DNA from: Rhodococcus sp. IEGM 1409
GTDB lineage: Bacteria > Actinomycetota > Actinomycetes > Mycobacteriales > Mycobacteriaceae
Length of the DNA stretch: 64,000 nucleotides
Direction of reading: 5' to 3'
Assembly (NCBI RefSeq): GCF_030056735.1
Contig: NZ_JASHKN010000005.1
Span: 1 to 64,000 of the forward strand
A program made the position numbers and the translations under genes. Positions within the stretch are counted from its first letter, which is position 1; every line of letters starts with the position of its first letter. This document shows, piece by piece, positions 1 to 8,755 of this stretch. The notes below the pieces were generated by a model. The model worked only from the letters and a program-made list of their open reading frames with translations. It did no database searches and was not told the DNA's origin.

Positions 1-89
1 ACCGTCCAGAAGGTCATGACACATGAAAGTGTCCACGATGTCCTGACACTTCACAAGTAGTGGGAACTACCAAAAAGGCGCACAGGGGT
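1..89. other. Left-edge intergenic DNA with a short dyad
   Basis: No gene is seen here. The segment lies downstream of the exporter gene that ends at 90. It contains an inverted repeat, AAGTGTC at 27-33 and GACACTT at 45-51, separated by 11 bases. It could be an operator of a gene outside the window or part of a terminator; there is no T-tract. Confidence 0.3.
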
Positions 90-1691
90 TTACCCCATGT
101 GGACTGCACCCTCGGCGGGCAGATCACCCTTCTTGGCGCGGACCAGTACCAGCACTACCGGTGCGATGATCGCCAACAGGATTGCCGCCCAACCGAATGC
201 GGCAGAGTATCCGGATACCTCGGCGCCGAAGAAGTAGTCCGTCATCGAGGCGACGAAGTCCTGCACTGGCTGGGGGAGTAGCGCCAATTGGTCGCCGGTC
301 GGGACGGTCGCGTTCGACATGTCGACGGGCATGCCTTCGGGAGGCGTCGGCATCGCGTTGTCTGCACTGAAGGCGGACTTGGCCGAAGCGTAGATCGTGG
401 TGAACAGTGCGGTGCCGAGCGCGCCGCCGATCTGCAGGGTGGCGTTGACCAGGGCGCTGGCAGCGCCGGCGTCGTGGTCGGGAACACCGATCAGTGCGAG
501 GTTCTGCATCGGCACCATCAGCAGGCCGAGTCCGAAGCCGAAGATCGCGAGGCCGGGGAACACATGGGTCCAGTAGGAGCTGTGTACCTCGATCTGCGTG
601 AGCATGAGCAGTCCTACCGCCGCCACCAGCGGTCCGGCGACCATGAGCGGCTTGGGGCCGATCTTGGTGGACAACTGTGCTGCGATGGTCGACGCCAAGA
701 CGATGAAGAACGCCATCGGCAGTGATCCGACGCCGGCCATGACCGGGCTGAACCCGAGCACGATCTGCAGGTAGAACGTCAGGTACAACGTGCCGCCGAG
801 CAGGGCAGCGCCCACCAACATGGAGCCGATCAGAGCAGCGCCGCGATCACGATGCCACGGAACGCTCAGCGGCAGAAGCGGATTCTTGCTGCGGCTCTCG
901 ACGACCACGAAGATCACGAGGAAGACCAGGCCCAGTGCGATGAACAGCAGAGTGTCAGCCTGACCCCAGCCGTGCTCGGCACGGGTAAATCCGTACACCA
1001 GTGAGCCGAGGCCCAGGGCGATGAGAATCGCGCCGGGAAGGTCGTAGCTCGTGTCACCGTGCGCCTTGGTCTCCTTGACGATCGGGACGGCTGCAGCGAT
1101 GGCGATCAGAGCGATCGGGATGTTGACGAGCAGGCACCAGCGCCAGTCGACGTACTGCGTCAGCACTCCGCCGAGGAGCAGGCCGATGGCAGCGCCACCG
1201 CCGGAGATTGCGCCGTAGACCGCAAAAGCCTTGGCGCGCTCCTTCTCTCCGATGAAGGTGGTGGTGAGCATCGACAGTGCTGCAGGCGCGAGCAGGGCGG
1301 CGAAGACGCCCTGGCCGGCGCGGGCGATGAACAGTTCGATACCGCTCTGCGCGATGCCGCCGATGCCGGAGGCAACCGCGAAGCCCGCCATGCCGACGAT
1401 GAAGGAGCGCTTGCGGCCCCAGTAGTCGGCGATACGTCCGCCGAGGAGCAACAGCGCACCGAACGCCAGGGCGTACGACGTGACCACCCACGCGCGGTCC
1501 AGGTCACTGATGCCCAGTTCCTCCTGGGCCGCTGGTAATGCGATCGAGACGATGGTGCCGTCGAGCACCACCATGAGTTGAGCGAAGGCGACGATGCAGA
1601 GCACCAGCCAGCGACGTTGATGATTCGGATTCTCGGAGGCGGCCGGGATCGGTGGCAGAGTGCCGCCGTCGACGTGGGACGTGGTGGTCAT
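90..1691 (-). CDS. DHA2-family MFS drug:proton antiporter (EmrB/QacA type)
   Basis: This is a 533-residue integral membrane exporter predicted to have 14 membrane helices. The motif LDGTIVSIALP sits at about residues 43-53 and the loop motif GRIADYWGRKR at about 85-95, both typical of the DHA2 branch of proton-driven multidrug exporters. I start it at the ATG at 1691 rather than the upstream in-frame GTG, because this leaves the palindrome at 1727-1742 as the shared control region. It is divergent from a TetR regulator at 1760, the usual exporter/repressor pair, so induction by its own substrate is likely. The substrate cannot be named from sequence. Confidence 0.9.
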   Translation of the reverse strand: MTTTSHVDGGTLPPIPAASENPNHQRRWLVLCIVAFAQLMVVLDGTIVSIALPAAQEELGISDLDRAWVVTSYALAFGALLLLGGRIADYWGRKRSFIVGMAGFAVASGIGGIAQSGIELFIARAGQGVFAALLAPAALSMLTTTFIGEKERAKAFAVYGAISGGGAAIGLLLGGVLTQYVDWRWCLLVNIPIALIAIAAAVPIVKETKAHGDTSYDLPGAILIALGLGSLVYGFTRAEHGWGQADTLLFIALGLVFLVIFVVVESRSKNPLLPLSVPWHRDRGAALIGSMLVGAALLGGTLYLTFYLQIVLGFSPVMAGVGSLPMAFFIVLASTIAAQLSTKIGPKPLMVAGPLVAAVGLLMLTQIEVHSSYWTHVFPGLAIFGFGLGLLMVPMQNLALIGVPDHDAGAASALVNATLQIGGALGTALFTTIYASAKSAFSADNAMPTPPEGMPVDMSNATVPTGDQLALLPQPVQDFVASMTDYFFGAEVSGYSAAFGWAAILLAIIAPVVLVLVRAKKGDLPAEGAVHMG

Positions 1692-1726
1692 TCGAAAAAG
1701 GTATTCCAGCCCTCTCGGGTGAGTCA

Positions 1727-1742
1727 AACGAAATAGTTCGTT
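1727..1742. promoter_or_regulatory. TetR operator candidate (6-4-6 palindrome)
   Basis: The perfect inverted repeat AACGAA-ATAG-TTCGTT lies between the divergent starts of the MFS exporter (1691) and the TetR gene (1760). Position and symmetry fit a TetR dimer site that represses both promoters. Confidence 0.6.
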
Positions 1743-1759
1743 CGGTTACCATCATCACT

Positions 1760-2335
1760 ATGGCTCCCACTGATGTGACCGCGACGAAACAGCGAATCCT
1801 CGACGCTGCGCAAGAAGAATTCGGCACCTACGGGCTTGCCGGTGCGCGCATCGATCGGATCGCGAAGAACGGAAACGCCAGTAAGGAGCGCCTCTACGCC
1901 TATTTCGGCGACAAGGTCGCGTTGTTCCACGCGGTGCTCGACGTCGACTTCGAGCAGGCGATGGAGTCCATCGAGTTCACCGGTGAAGACATGCCCGAGC
2001 ATGCCGTCGAACTGTTCGACGCCATGCTCGGCAAGCCACAGATTCAACGGATGATGATCTGGGGCCAATTGCAGGGCGAGGCACCGAGGATGAAGAAGCT
2101 GGCCGAGGAACATTCCAGTTGGGCTCCGCGAATGGCCATGATCCGCGAGGCGCAGGATGACGGCATCATCTCGAAGCACTGGGATCCCCAGGACTTGATA
2201 ACAATGCTGTTCGGCCTTGTGTTCGGCTGGGTGGTGGCACCCGGCGTGGCTGACAACCAGAACGTCGATGCCGACGAGATTGCGCGCCGACGCGAAGTGT
2301 TGCGCGAGGCAGTCACTCGAATCTGCAAGCCCTAG
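1760..2335 (+). CDS. TetR/AcrR-family transcriptional repressor
   Basis: This 191-residue one-component regulator has an N-terminal TetR helix-turn-helix (about residues 8-55; core TYGLAGARIDRIAKNGNASK, then LYAYFGDKVALF) and a ligand-binding helical C-terminal half. The start at ATG 1760 gives a normal N-terminus (MAPTDVTATKQRILDAA); in-frame codons further upstream would run through the palindrome and into the exporter gene. It is divergent from the exporter, so the most likely role is repression of that gene and of itself until a toxic ligand binds. Confidence 0.88.
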   Translation: MAPTDVTATKQRILDAAQEEFGTYGLAGARIDRIAKNGNASKERLYAYFGDKVALFHAVLDVDFEQAMESIEFTGEDMPEHAVELFDAMLGKPQIQRMMIWGQLQGEAPRMKKLAEEHSSWAPRMAMIREAQDDGIISKHWDPQDLITMLFGLVFGWVVAPGVADNQNVDADEIARRREVLREAVTRICKP

Positions 2336-2338
2336 CTG

Positions 2339-4048
2339 TCAGCGAGAGAGGTATGCAGCCCAACCGCCGTAGTCGGTGATGTCATTCGCGCCGACGACGG
2401 CGTCATGAGTGCAGCTGAAACCGACTGTCGTTCTGCCGTCGGATAATTCGACGCTCGTGAGCGCCATCGGCGCAGGCAATTCGGCGAGGAACGTTCCGAG
2501 ACCTGCCGGTGAGATCCGGAAGATCTCGCCGACGACCGGTGCGCCGAGGCCAGGACCGCGGCGCACCAGGCCGGGCTTCGGTGGCGTCGTGTCGAGGGCG
2601 AAGAGTCTGTAGGCATCCGAGGTTGTGACGGTTTCGACGTACCGAGCGCCGAGGTCGACCAACTGTCTGTTGAGTGGTTGCCCGCGCAGGTGAGCGCCGA
2701 ACACCGCGAGGTCGATTCCGGTGTTCACGAGGGTGGGTGAAGGCACACCGCCGAGTCGCGCAGCGAGGTCGATCGCGATCTGGTCGCCGAACGCGGGTAC
2801 GACGAACATGACGCCGAACGGGTGATCTTCGGCAGTGCGGTGCCCGGGCGCCGCGACGGCCGCCATGTCGAGCAGGTTGCAGAAGTTGGTGAAAGTTCCC
2901 ATCCGGCGGTTGATTCCGAACGTATCTTCGGCCACGGCGGCGATCGTCGGATGTTCGGTGGTAGTGGGAAGCAGTAGGGCGTCGAACCCGGCGAGGAGTG
3001 CCCGGGCAGCGGCCTTTGCGCGGGTGAGCGCGTCGAGATCGTCGACCAACTGGTATCCGGTGGGGTGCTTCGCGCCGAGCACGATGTCGGAAACCGCGGG
3101 ATCGGCTCCGGCAGGATGAGTTTCGAGGAACTCGCCCGCAGCCGCGTACCGCTGCGCCACCACCGCGCCGTCGTAGAGCAATCGGGCCGCGTCGAGCAGC
3201 CCGGAGATGTCGACCGTCTCGGTCTCGGCGCCGCCGGCGACCAGAGCCGCCACGGTGTCCTGGAACGCTGCCAGGTACGACGGGCTCAGTTGCGCCAGAT
3301 CCTCGATTCGGGGCACTGCGACACGGGGATTCGGCGCCGCCGCGAGACGAACATCCGAAGGCCAGACTCGGCTGCGGGGATCACGCGGTTCGTTGCCGAC
3401 CATGAGTGCCGCGGCCGTGGTGGCCGATTCGAGGTCGCCGGCGAACACCGTCAGCGCGTCGTAGTCGATGCAGGCGGGAATTACTCCGTGGACGGGGATG
3501 ATGCCGAGCGAGAGCTTGAGTCCGTAGATCCCGTGGAACGCTGCCGGCACCCGGCCGGAACCGGCGGTGTCGGTACCGATTCCGATGTCCACGATCCCCA
3601 GTGCGACGGCGACGGCGGATCCGGAACTACTACCTCCCGAGATCAACTCTTCGTTCCAGGCGCAGCGAACCGCGCCGTACGGGCTGCGCGTTCCGACCAG
3701 TCCGGTGGCGAACTGGTCGAGGTTTGTCTTCCCCAGGACAACGGCGCCGTGCTCGATCAACCGTGCAACGGCACTGGCCGTTTCATCCGGTACATAGGCG
3801 AATTCGGGACACGCCGCAGTGGTCGGCAGACCGGCAAAGTCGACGTTGTCCTTGACGGCGACGAGACGCCCGGCCAGGGGAAGCTGTTCGCCCGCAGCGA
3901 GTCTGGCCTCGACCGAGGCTGCGTCGGCAAGCGCATCTTCCTTGCGGCGCAACGTGATCCACACTTCGGGGCGATCTACTTCCTCGATCCGATGGAAAGC
4001 CTGCTCGACCCGGGCAGTCGGGGTGAAAACTTCTGCTGCGTTGGTCAT
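2339..4048 (-). CDS. atzF: Allophanate hydrolase (AtzF-type)
   Basis: A 569-residue amidase-signature enzyme that should split allophanate (urea-1-carboxylate) to CO2 and ammonia. The Ser-cisSer-Lys triad is visible: Lys66 (AVKDNV), Ser140 (GGSSSGS) and Ser164 (DTAGSGR). Their spacing of 74 and 24 residues equals that of K91/S165/S189 in AtzF. A further C-terminal domain of about 130 residues makes it full length for the family rather than a plain amidase. I start at ATG 4048. The FCD regulator gene ends 16 bases upstream in the same direction, so both are probably co-transcribed. No urea carboxylase gene, its normal partner, is in the window. The substrate may come from a unit elsewhere or from another route such as cyanuric acid or biuret breakdown. 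Confidence 0.9.
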   Translation of the reverse strand: MTNAAEVFTPTARVEQAFHRIEEVDRPEVWITLRRKEDALADAASVEARLAAGEQLPLAGRLVAVKDNVDFAGLPTTAACPEFAYVPDETASAVARLIEHGAVVLGKTNLDQFATGLVGTRSPYGAVRCAWNEELISGGSSSGSAVAVALGIVDIGIGTDTAGSGRVPAAFHGIYGLKLSLGIIPVHGVIPACIDYDALTVFAGDLESATTAAALMVGNEPRDPRSRVWPSDVRLAAAPNPRVAVPRIEDLAQLSPSYLAAFQDTVAALVAGGAETETVDISGLLDAARLLYDGAVVAQRYAAAGEFLETHPAGADPAVSDIVLGAKHPTGYQLVDDLDALTRAKAAARALLAGFDALLLPTTTEHPTIAAVAEDTFGINRRMGTFTNFCNLLDMAAVAAPGHRTAEDHPFGVMFVVPAFGDQIAIDLAARLGGVPSPTLVNTGIDLAVFGAHLRGQPLNRQLVDLGARYVETVTTSDAYRLFALDTTPPKPGLVRRGPGLGAPVVGEIFRISPAGLGTFLAELPAPMALTSVELSDGRTTVGFSCTHDAVVGANDITDYGGWAAYLSR

Positions 4049-4064
4049 GTGTGTGCTGCTCCGA

Positions 4065-4766
4065 TCAGTCCGTGATGTGGGCGAGTGAGAGCGCGGTGAT
4101 CGCACGGGTCACTCGGTCGAGAACGACGTCGAGAGACTCGCCGATGTGTTGGTGCAAAAGCGTGCGGGCCTCGGGCAGGTTGCCGGCAAGTAGTTCTTCG
4201 AGGATTCGAATGTGCTCCGCGATCGAGGTGTCGATGCGGCCGTTGACCATGAAGTCGTACATCCGAACGTGCCGGATACGGGAGTTCACCGACAACAGTG
4301 ATGCGACCAGTTCGTTGTTGCCTGACGCCCTCAGTACAGCGACGTGGAACTCCTCGTCCAGTTCGACGAACCCGGGTTCCTGAGCCGGAGGATCGAGAGC
4401 AAGGGCACGCCACCGCGCCAACTCGCCGTCGAGAATTGTTCGATCGTGTCGGATTGTCGGATCTGCGATCGCCCGGGTAATTCCTTGTAGTTCCAGAGTG
4501 ATTCGGAGTTCGTACAGATCTCGGATCCGCGGGATGCTCGGACGCACGGCGGAGAATCCGTACTCTTCCCGGCGCAGGAGTCCATCGGCGCACAGCATCG
4601 TCAGCGCCTCCCGCACAGGAGTGCGAGAGATGCCGAAACGCGTGGAGAGCTTCGGTTCCGTCAGACGCTGATCGAACCCGATGGTCCCGTTGACCAGTTC
4701 GGTGCGTAGTTCCCGGTAGACCACCTCACGAAGTGGCTCCGGTGCCGTATTCATCCCTGTCGACAT
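4065..4766 (-). CDS. GntR-family regulator, FCD (FadR) subfamily
   Basis: A 233-residue regulator with an N-terminal winged helix (LREVVYRELRTELVNG, then the recognition helix GISRTPVREAL) and a C-terminal all-helical FCD ligand domain (about residues 85-220). It closely resembles the regulator at 12090-12779 along its whole length, for example LDEEFHVAVLRASGNNELV against LDEEFHIALLASSGNHALV, so the two are paralogues. A second in-frame ATG at 4754 is also possible. The gene precedes allophanate hydrolase and carries the 9-mer GCGTATACA just before its start, suggesting autoregulation and control of nitrogen-release genes by urea, allophanate or a related ligand (inference). Confidence 0.88.
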   Translation of the reverse strand: MSTGMNTAPEPLREVVYRELRTELVNGTIGFDQRLTEPKLSTRFGISRTPVREALTMLCADGLLRREEYGFSAVRPSIPRIRDLYELRITLELQGITRAIADPTIRHDRTILDGELARWRALALDPPAQEPGFVELDEEFHVAVLRASGNNELVASLLSVNSRIRHVRMYDFMVNGRIDTSIAEHIRILEELLAGNLPEARTLLHQHIGESLDVVLDRVTRAITALSLAHITD

Positions 4767-4769
4767 ACC

Positions 4770-4778
4770 TGTATACGC
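4770..4778 (-). promoter_or_regulatory. Candidate FCD-regulator site upstream of gntR-atzF
   Basis: On the minus strand the sequence GCGTATACA lies directly before the regulator start and includes a TATACA that could itself be the -10 element. The same 9-mer occurs in the urtA promoter at 17657-17665, again under a gene set that carries a paralogous FCD regulator. Confidence 0.45.
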
Positions 4779-4842
4779 TATTGATCAGGTGTTTCGTACA
4801 GATGTCTTCGGGTTAGAGCTGAGTTACGACCGCCGTACGACT

Positions 4843-5376
4843 TCAGAAGAAGTCGCGCTGAACCCGCAAGGTTCCGATCGTGGTGGCCAGGCCGTCGTAC
4901 TGGGTGACCAGCAAGGTGAATTCGATCAACCGACGATCGTCGAGATGCTGTGAAAGCGTTCCCCACGTGGTGTCGGTGATGTCCTTGTTGGCGACCAACT
5001 CGTCGACTGCAGTCAAGATCGCACGGTGACGTGGACTCAACTCGGAAGCGCCAGGGCCCTCGACGATACGGGCCAGTTCTTCTGCGTCGATTCCGGCTTT
5101 GCGGCCGAGCCTGATGTGGTGATCCATCTCGTAACCACAGTCCCGCAGGTGCGCGACTCTCAGGATGATCAGTTCGGTGTCGTGGCGAGAGATCTTGCCG
5201 CCGGGCATGAGTGAGCCGGAGTAGTGCAGCCAACCGCGGAAGAGTCCGCCCGTGCGCCCCAATGTGCTGAACAGATGCGCATCGGGTGCTCCGGCAGCCT
5301 TCGACAGGACACGCCAGATTCCCCAGTTGATCGGACCGAGGTCCTTGAATCGGCCGGGCGGGATGCGGGGGTTCAT
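4843..5376 (-). CDS. Carboxymuconolactone decarboxylase/AhpD-like protein
   Basis: A 177-residue helical protein of the CMD/AhpD superfamily. The conserved stretch ELIILRVAHLRDCGYEMDHH followed by a basic helix (RLGRKAGI) matches the family core, but there is one Cys here rather than the CxxC of true AhpD peroxidase. A decarboxylase-like or other non-redox role is therefore more likely. Its ATG overlaps the stop of the SDR gene by 4 bases (ATGA), so the two are translationally coupled. Substrate unknown. Confidence 0.8.
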   Translation of the reverse strand: MNPRIPPGRFKDLGPINWGIWRVLSKAAGAPDAHLFSTLGRTGGLFRGWLHYSGSLMPGGKISRHDTELIILRVAHLRDCGYEMDHHIRLGRKAGIDAEELARIVEGPGASELSPRHRAILTAVDELVANKDITDTTWGTLSQHLDDRRLIEFTLLVTQYDGLATTIGTLRVQRDFF

Positions 5377-6179
5377 GCGACTCCACGGATGTGAGAGGGA
5401 CGGAGGTCGATAGCTCGTTGCGCGATGTGGCGAACAGCAGCGCTGCGACGGGGTGCGTGTACGCGCGACTTCCGGCCGACGATACCGCGCTCGAACGCAT
5501 CGACGGCGTCAGCGATGGTCGTGGTCCCGGAGCTGGCGAGAGTTCCGCGTGCTCCGTCGAACGACAGCGCGGTGGTGTCGGTGTCGATGTCCCCGATGTA
5601 CGCGACGCCCACCTTGGTGCCGAGGTGTTTCATTTCCAGGCGCAACGCGTCTCCCAGCGCTTCGACGCCGGAGCGCGAAGCACTGAACGGTCCGCGAAAC
5701 GGGTGCTTGGCGGCGCCGTGGGCCGAGGCGACAACCAGGGCGTAACCGTTTTCATGACTGATGTGGGGACCGGCTGCGCGCAGGGTGTAATACGTGCCCA
5801 TGAGATTGACTTCGACCGCGCGGCGCATGTCAGCAGGGTCGCCACCGAGGATCGACGAGTTCGCCTCGACGCCGGCATTGGCGACGACGACGTCTATGCC
5901 GCCCAACTTCTCGGCTATGTAGTCGACGCCGCGAGATACCTGCTCGAGGTCGGCGACGTCGCACAACTGCCAGGGCGCGCGGCCGCAGGATGTGGCGACT
6001 TGTTCAAGAAGTTCCGGCTCGAGGCCGAGGAGTCCCACGGACGCACCGCGGTCGTACAGGCGTCTGGCGAGCGAAGAACCGATATTGCGGGCGGCACCGG
6101 TGATCAGAATGCGCCGACCCGTCAGGTCGTCCGCACTACTCTTGGCCGATTCGGCCTTGCCCGCCTCGCTCTTGCCCAT
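5373..6179 (-). CDS. SDR-family protein with altered catalytic residues
   Basis: A 268-residue Rossmann-fold protein of the short-chain dehydrogenase family. Visible are a nucleotide-binding turn TGAARNIG (27-34), NAG at 101-103 and a catalytic-type Ser at 152 (VASAHG). The usual YxxxK pair is replaced by Phe165 and Arg169 (PFSASRSG), and the second Gly of TGxxxGxG is Asn32. A classical Tyr-Lys proton relay is thus absent. It may bind cofactor without normal oxidoreduction, or use another mechanism. It is coupled to the CMD-like gene and is first of the minus-strand set leading to allophanate hydrolase. Confidence 0.82.
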   Translation of the reverse strand: MGKSEAGKAESAKSSADDLTGRRILITGAARNIGSSLARRLYDRGASVGLLGLEPELLEQVATSCGRAPWQLCDVADLEQVSRGVDYIAEKLGGIDVVVANAGVEANSSILGGDPADMRRAVEVNLMGTYYTLRAAGPHISHENGYALVVASAHGAAKHPFRGPFSASRSGVEALGDALRLEMKHLGTKVGVAYIGDIDTDTTALSFDGARGTLASSGTTTIADAVDAFERGIVGRKSRVHAPRRSAAVRHIAQRAIDLRPSHIRGVA

Positions 6180-6275
6180 TGCTGTGTCCCTACGCAGTTA
6201 CCTTCTGGTCCTCCGACGCTAACACCGCCGAGTAGCTGCGACTGCAAGTACCGCCAACTCTGTCCGAATGGACGC

Positions 6276-7529
6276 TCAGACCGATGTGGCTTCGAGACGC
6301 GGATGTGACGCGGAAGCCTGTGTCGACCGCAATCGGCGGAAACGGATCACGGCAACGGCGGCCGCAACAGCAGCCAGGATCACCAACGGTAGTGACGGAC
6401 CCATCGTGGGTTCGATGACGACCAGCAGCACCGGTAGTCCGAATCCGAGATAGGTGCCGACGTAGAAGATCCCGGTCAAAGCGCCCCGAGAGGCCGGGGG
6501 AGCGAGCGACTCGAGATCGAGTAGGCCTTCACGCAGGCACAGTCCGTAGGCCGTACCGAGGACAAGCGCGCAGACGATGAACAACCCGAGCGCGGGGTGC
6601 GCCCCACCGACCGCGACCAGGCAGTATCCGAGCGCTGCGAGTGCGGCGCCGACCGTGCCCGCCTGGGGACCCCAATTGCGATGGCGCGCAACGGTTTGAA
6701 CCAGGATCCCGGCACCGAGGGTCAACGCCGCGGCGAAACCAGGAAGGAGTGGCCCGGAGTAGCGGTCGCTGAGCCTGGTAGTCATGGTCACGAAGGAGAC
6801 TGTTGCACTGGCAAAAACCCACGGAGCCAACGGAAGTGCCCAGAACAGAGCAGATGCGACGGAGCGCTCCGCGCCGTCTGGCGCAGATGCGAGGGAGCGC
6901 TCCGCGCCGTCTGGCGCACATTTGACCGACTGCTCAATGTCGTCGGGAACGGGTGTGAAGGTTGCCGCTTTTGCGGGAGCAGGAGTACGACTCCACACAG
7001 CCGCCGCGGCAACCGAACCAACCGACAACACGGCCGAGACGACAAAGGGCGTGGCGAGCGGGAAGGCGGCAAATTGCGCCAACAGACCCGAGAATAGCGG
7101 TCCCAGTGCAAAACCCGAGGTAAGTATGACGCCCGCCATCACGGTTCCGGATTTGCCGCGAAGGTCGGCCGCCCACGCGGTACCGGCGCCGATTGCCAGA
7201 CCGGCACCGATACCGACAACGAGGCGTCCGACCATGAGTCCCGGCGCGTCGTGCCAGAGAAGAAGAACCAAGGTTCCGAGCGAGGCTATGAGCGCACCGG
7301 GCAGGACAACGACAGCTCGGCCTACGCGGTCCGACAACGCACCACCGGTCAACAGGCCGGGTAGGAGTCCGAGCGCGTAGATGCCGAAAACGCCGTCGAG
7401 CACGGTGTGTGAGAGGCCTTCGTCCACCCGGAGAACCGGGATGAGCGAGGCAAAGTGGTTGGCGGCCCAACCCGTCGAAAGTAGAACGGCCAGTACCGAG
7501 ATGAACCCGCGACGGGAAGGATCGCCCAT
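6276..7529 (-). CDS. MFS transporter (12-helix) with an 11-residue tandem repeat
   Basis: A 417-residue membrane protein with about 12 predicted helices. The motif-A-like stretch GGALSDRVGRAVVV lies between helices 2 and 3. The central cytoplasmic loop holds two consecutive copies of an 11-residue unit (APDGAERSxAS), encoded by two 33-bp direct repeats at 6850-6915. The unit keeps the frame, so copy number can change without breaking the gene. The luciferase-like oxidoreductase gene ends 9 bases upstream, so the two may be co-transcribed. The substrate is not predictable. Confidence 0.85.
   Translation of the reverse strand: MGDPSRRGFISVLAVLLSTGWAANHFASLIPVLRVDEGLSHTVLDGVFGIYALGLLPGLLTGGALSDRVGRAVVVLPGALIASLGTLVLLLWHDAPGLMVGRLVVGIGAGLAIGAGTAWAADLRGKSGTVMAGVILTSGFALGPLFSGLLAQFAAFPLATPFVVSAVLSVGSVAAAAVWSRTPAPAKAATFTPVPDDIEQSVKCAPDGAERSLASAPDGAERSVASALFWALPLAPWVFASATVSFVTMTTRLSDRYSGPLLPGFAAALTLGAGILVQTVARHRNWGPQAGTVGAALAALGYCLVAVGGAHPALGLFIVCALVLGTAYGLCLREGLLDLESLAPPASRGALTGIFYVGTYLGFGLPVLLVVIEPTMGPSLPLVILAAVAAAVAVIRFRRLRSTQASASHPRLEATSV
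6850..6915. repeat. 33-bp tandem repeat, 2 copies, in the MFS gene
   Basis: Two adjacent 33-bp copies (6850-6882 and 6883-6915) differ at about one position. They encode the repeated APDGAERS segment in the central loop of the transporter. The period is a multiple of three. Confidence 0.85.
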
Positions 7530-7538
7530 ACCGGCAGC

Positions 7539-8528
7539 TTAGGCGGGCACCAGATCGCTCACGTCGGCGAGGAGTTCGAACGTGCGCAACCATGCCTCGC
7601 GGTTGGTGCCGGTCGACACTGTGATCAGCTCGTCGGCCTGCGCATGCTCGGTGAACTCGTCGAGGTAGGCGCGGACCTCCGTGGGCGTGCCGATGGCGCT
7701 GTACTTGGTCATCTGCAGAACCTGCTGGCCGGCGGGGGAGTCGAGCAGCATGTCCGCTTCATCGTCCGTGAACTTGCGTCCACGTCCGAGAAGGAGGCTG
7801 ACTCGCGAACGCTTGGCCGCGAGAAAGTCTCGCTGAGCCTGCTCATGCGTGTCGGCGGCGATGACGTTGACGCCGGCGATGACGTACGGCTCCGCCAATT
7901 GCTCTGACGGCTTGAACTCGCGTCGGTAGATCGCAACGGCATCGCGCAGGGCGTTGGGGGCGAAGTGCGAGGCAAATGCATACGGCAGGCCGAGCATCGC
8001 GGCGAGCTTGGCGCCGAACAGTGACGATCCGAGTATGTAGAGCGGAACGTGAGTGCCCTTACCGGGAACGGCGTTGATTCCGGGGACGCGTGACGTGTCG
8101 CCGAGGTAGCCCTGAAGCTCCAGTACGTCCTGCGGGAAGCTGTCCGAAGAACTCGGGTCGCGTCGCAAAGCCTGCATCGTCTTCTGATCACTGCCGGGCG
8201 CACGGCCGAGGCCGAGATCGATGCGACCCGGATGCAGAGTCTCGAGCGTGCCGAACTGCTCGGCGATCGTCAGCGGTGCATGGTTAGGGAGCATGATCCC
8301 ACCGGCGCCGAGGCGGATTTTGCTGGTGTGTGCGGCGACGTGGCTGATCAGAACACTCGTAGCCGAGGACGCGATGGAACCCATGTTGTGGTGCTCGGCG
8401 TACCAGATTCGCTTGTAGCCCCACTCCTCGGCGCGCTGCGCCAACGTCACGCTGGCGTCGAAGCTGTCTTTGGCGGTTTCGTTGTCGCCGATGTGGGCGA
8501 GGTCGAGGATGGAAAGTGGGACGGCCAT
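7539..8528 (-). CDS. LLM-class flavin-dependent oxidoreductase (luciferase-like)
   Basis: A 329-residue TIM-barrel protein of the bacterial luciferase/alkanal monooxygenase superfamily. Signature segments are [19 protein letters not shown] near residues 42-60 and [14 protein letters not shown] start at ATG 8528 ([19 protein letters not shown]), the typical N-terminus of this subgroup; the upstream extension is not conserved in character. Members use reduced FMN or F420 to oxidise small molecules; the substrate here is unknown. It lies just upstream of the MFS transporter on the same strand. Confidence 0.85.
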   Translation of the reverse strand: MAVPLSILDLAHIGDNETAKDSFDASVTLAQRAEEWGYKRIWYAEHHNMGSIASSATSVLISHVAAHTSKIRLGAGGIMLPNHAPLTIAEQFGTLETLHPGRIDLGLGRAPGSDQKTMQALRRDPSSSDSFPQDVLELQGYLGDTSRVPGINAVPGKGTHVPLYILGSSLFGAKLAAMLGLPYAFASHFAPNALRDAVAIYRREFKPSEQLAEPYVIAGVNVIAADTHEQAQRDFLAAKRSRVSLLLGRGRKFTDDEADMLLDSPAGQQVLQMTKYSAIGTPTEVRAYLDEFTEHAQADELITVSTGTNREAWLRTFELLADVSDLVPA

Positions 8529-8664
8529 GAATGTGGTGCCTTTCTCAGCGAATAGAACGCAAGTGTCGTTGGAAGGTGCAACCATCTGGCCGGCTTTCCT
8601 ATTTCCGCCTGGTCAGCGCCTACGGAAGGCTGCGAGGCGGAGAAAGCGTCAAGCCTTTGTCACA

Positions 8665-8689
8665 ATTTCGGTCATTTCGGATATTTCGG
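8665..8689 (+). promoter_or_regulatory. Three ATTTCGG iterons, 9-bp period
   Basis: ATTTCGG occurs at 8665-8671, 8674-8680 and 8683-8689, exactly 9 bases apart. The array is 67 bases before the first gene of the SipW surface module. A regularly spaced direct repeat in a promoter suggests a cooperative activator or repressor site. The regulator is unknown. Confidence 0.5.
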
Positions 8690-8755
8690 GTGAAAGTGGG
8701 GGCTAGATTTCCCGAATCGGAGGTTCTTTCGCATTCCAAGTGAATCGAGACCAGC

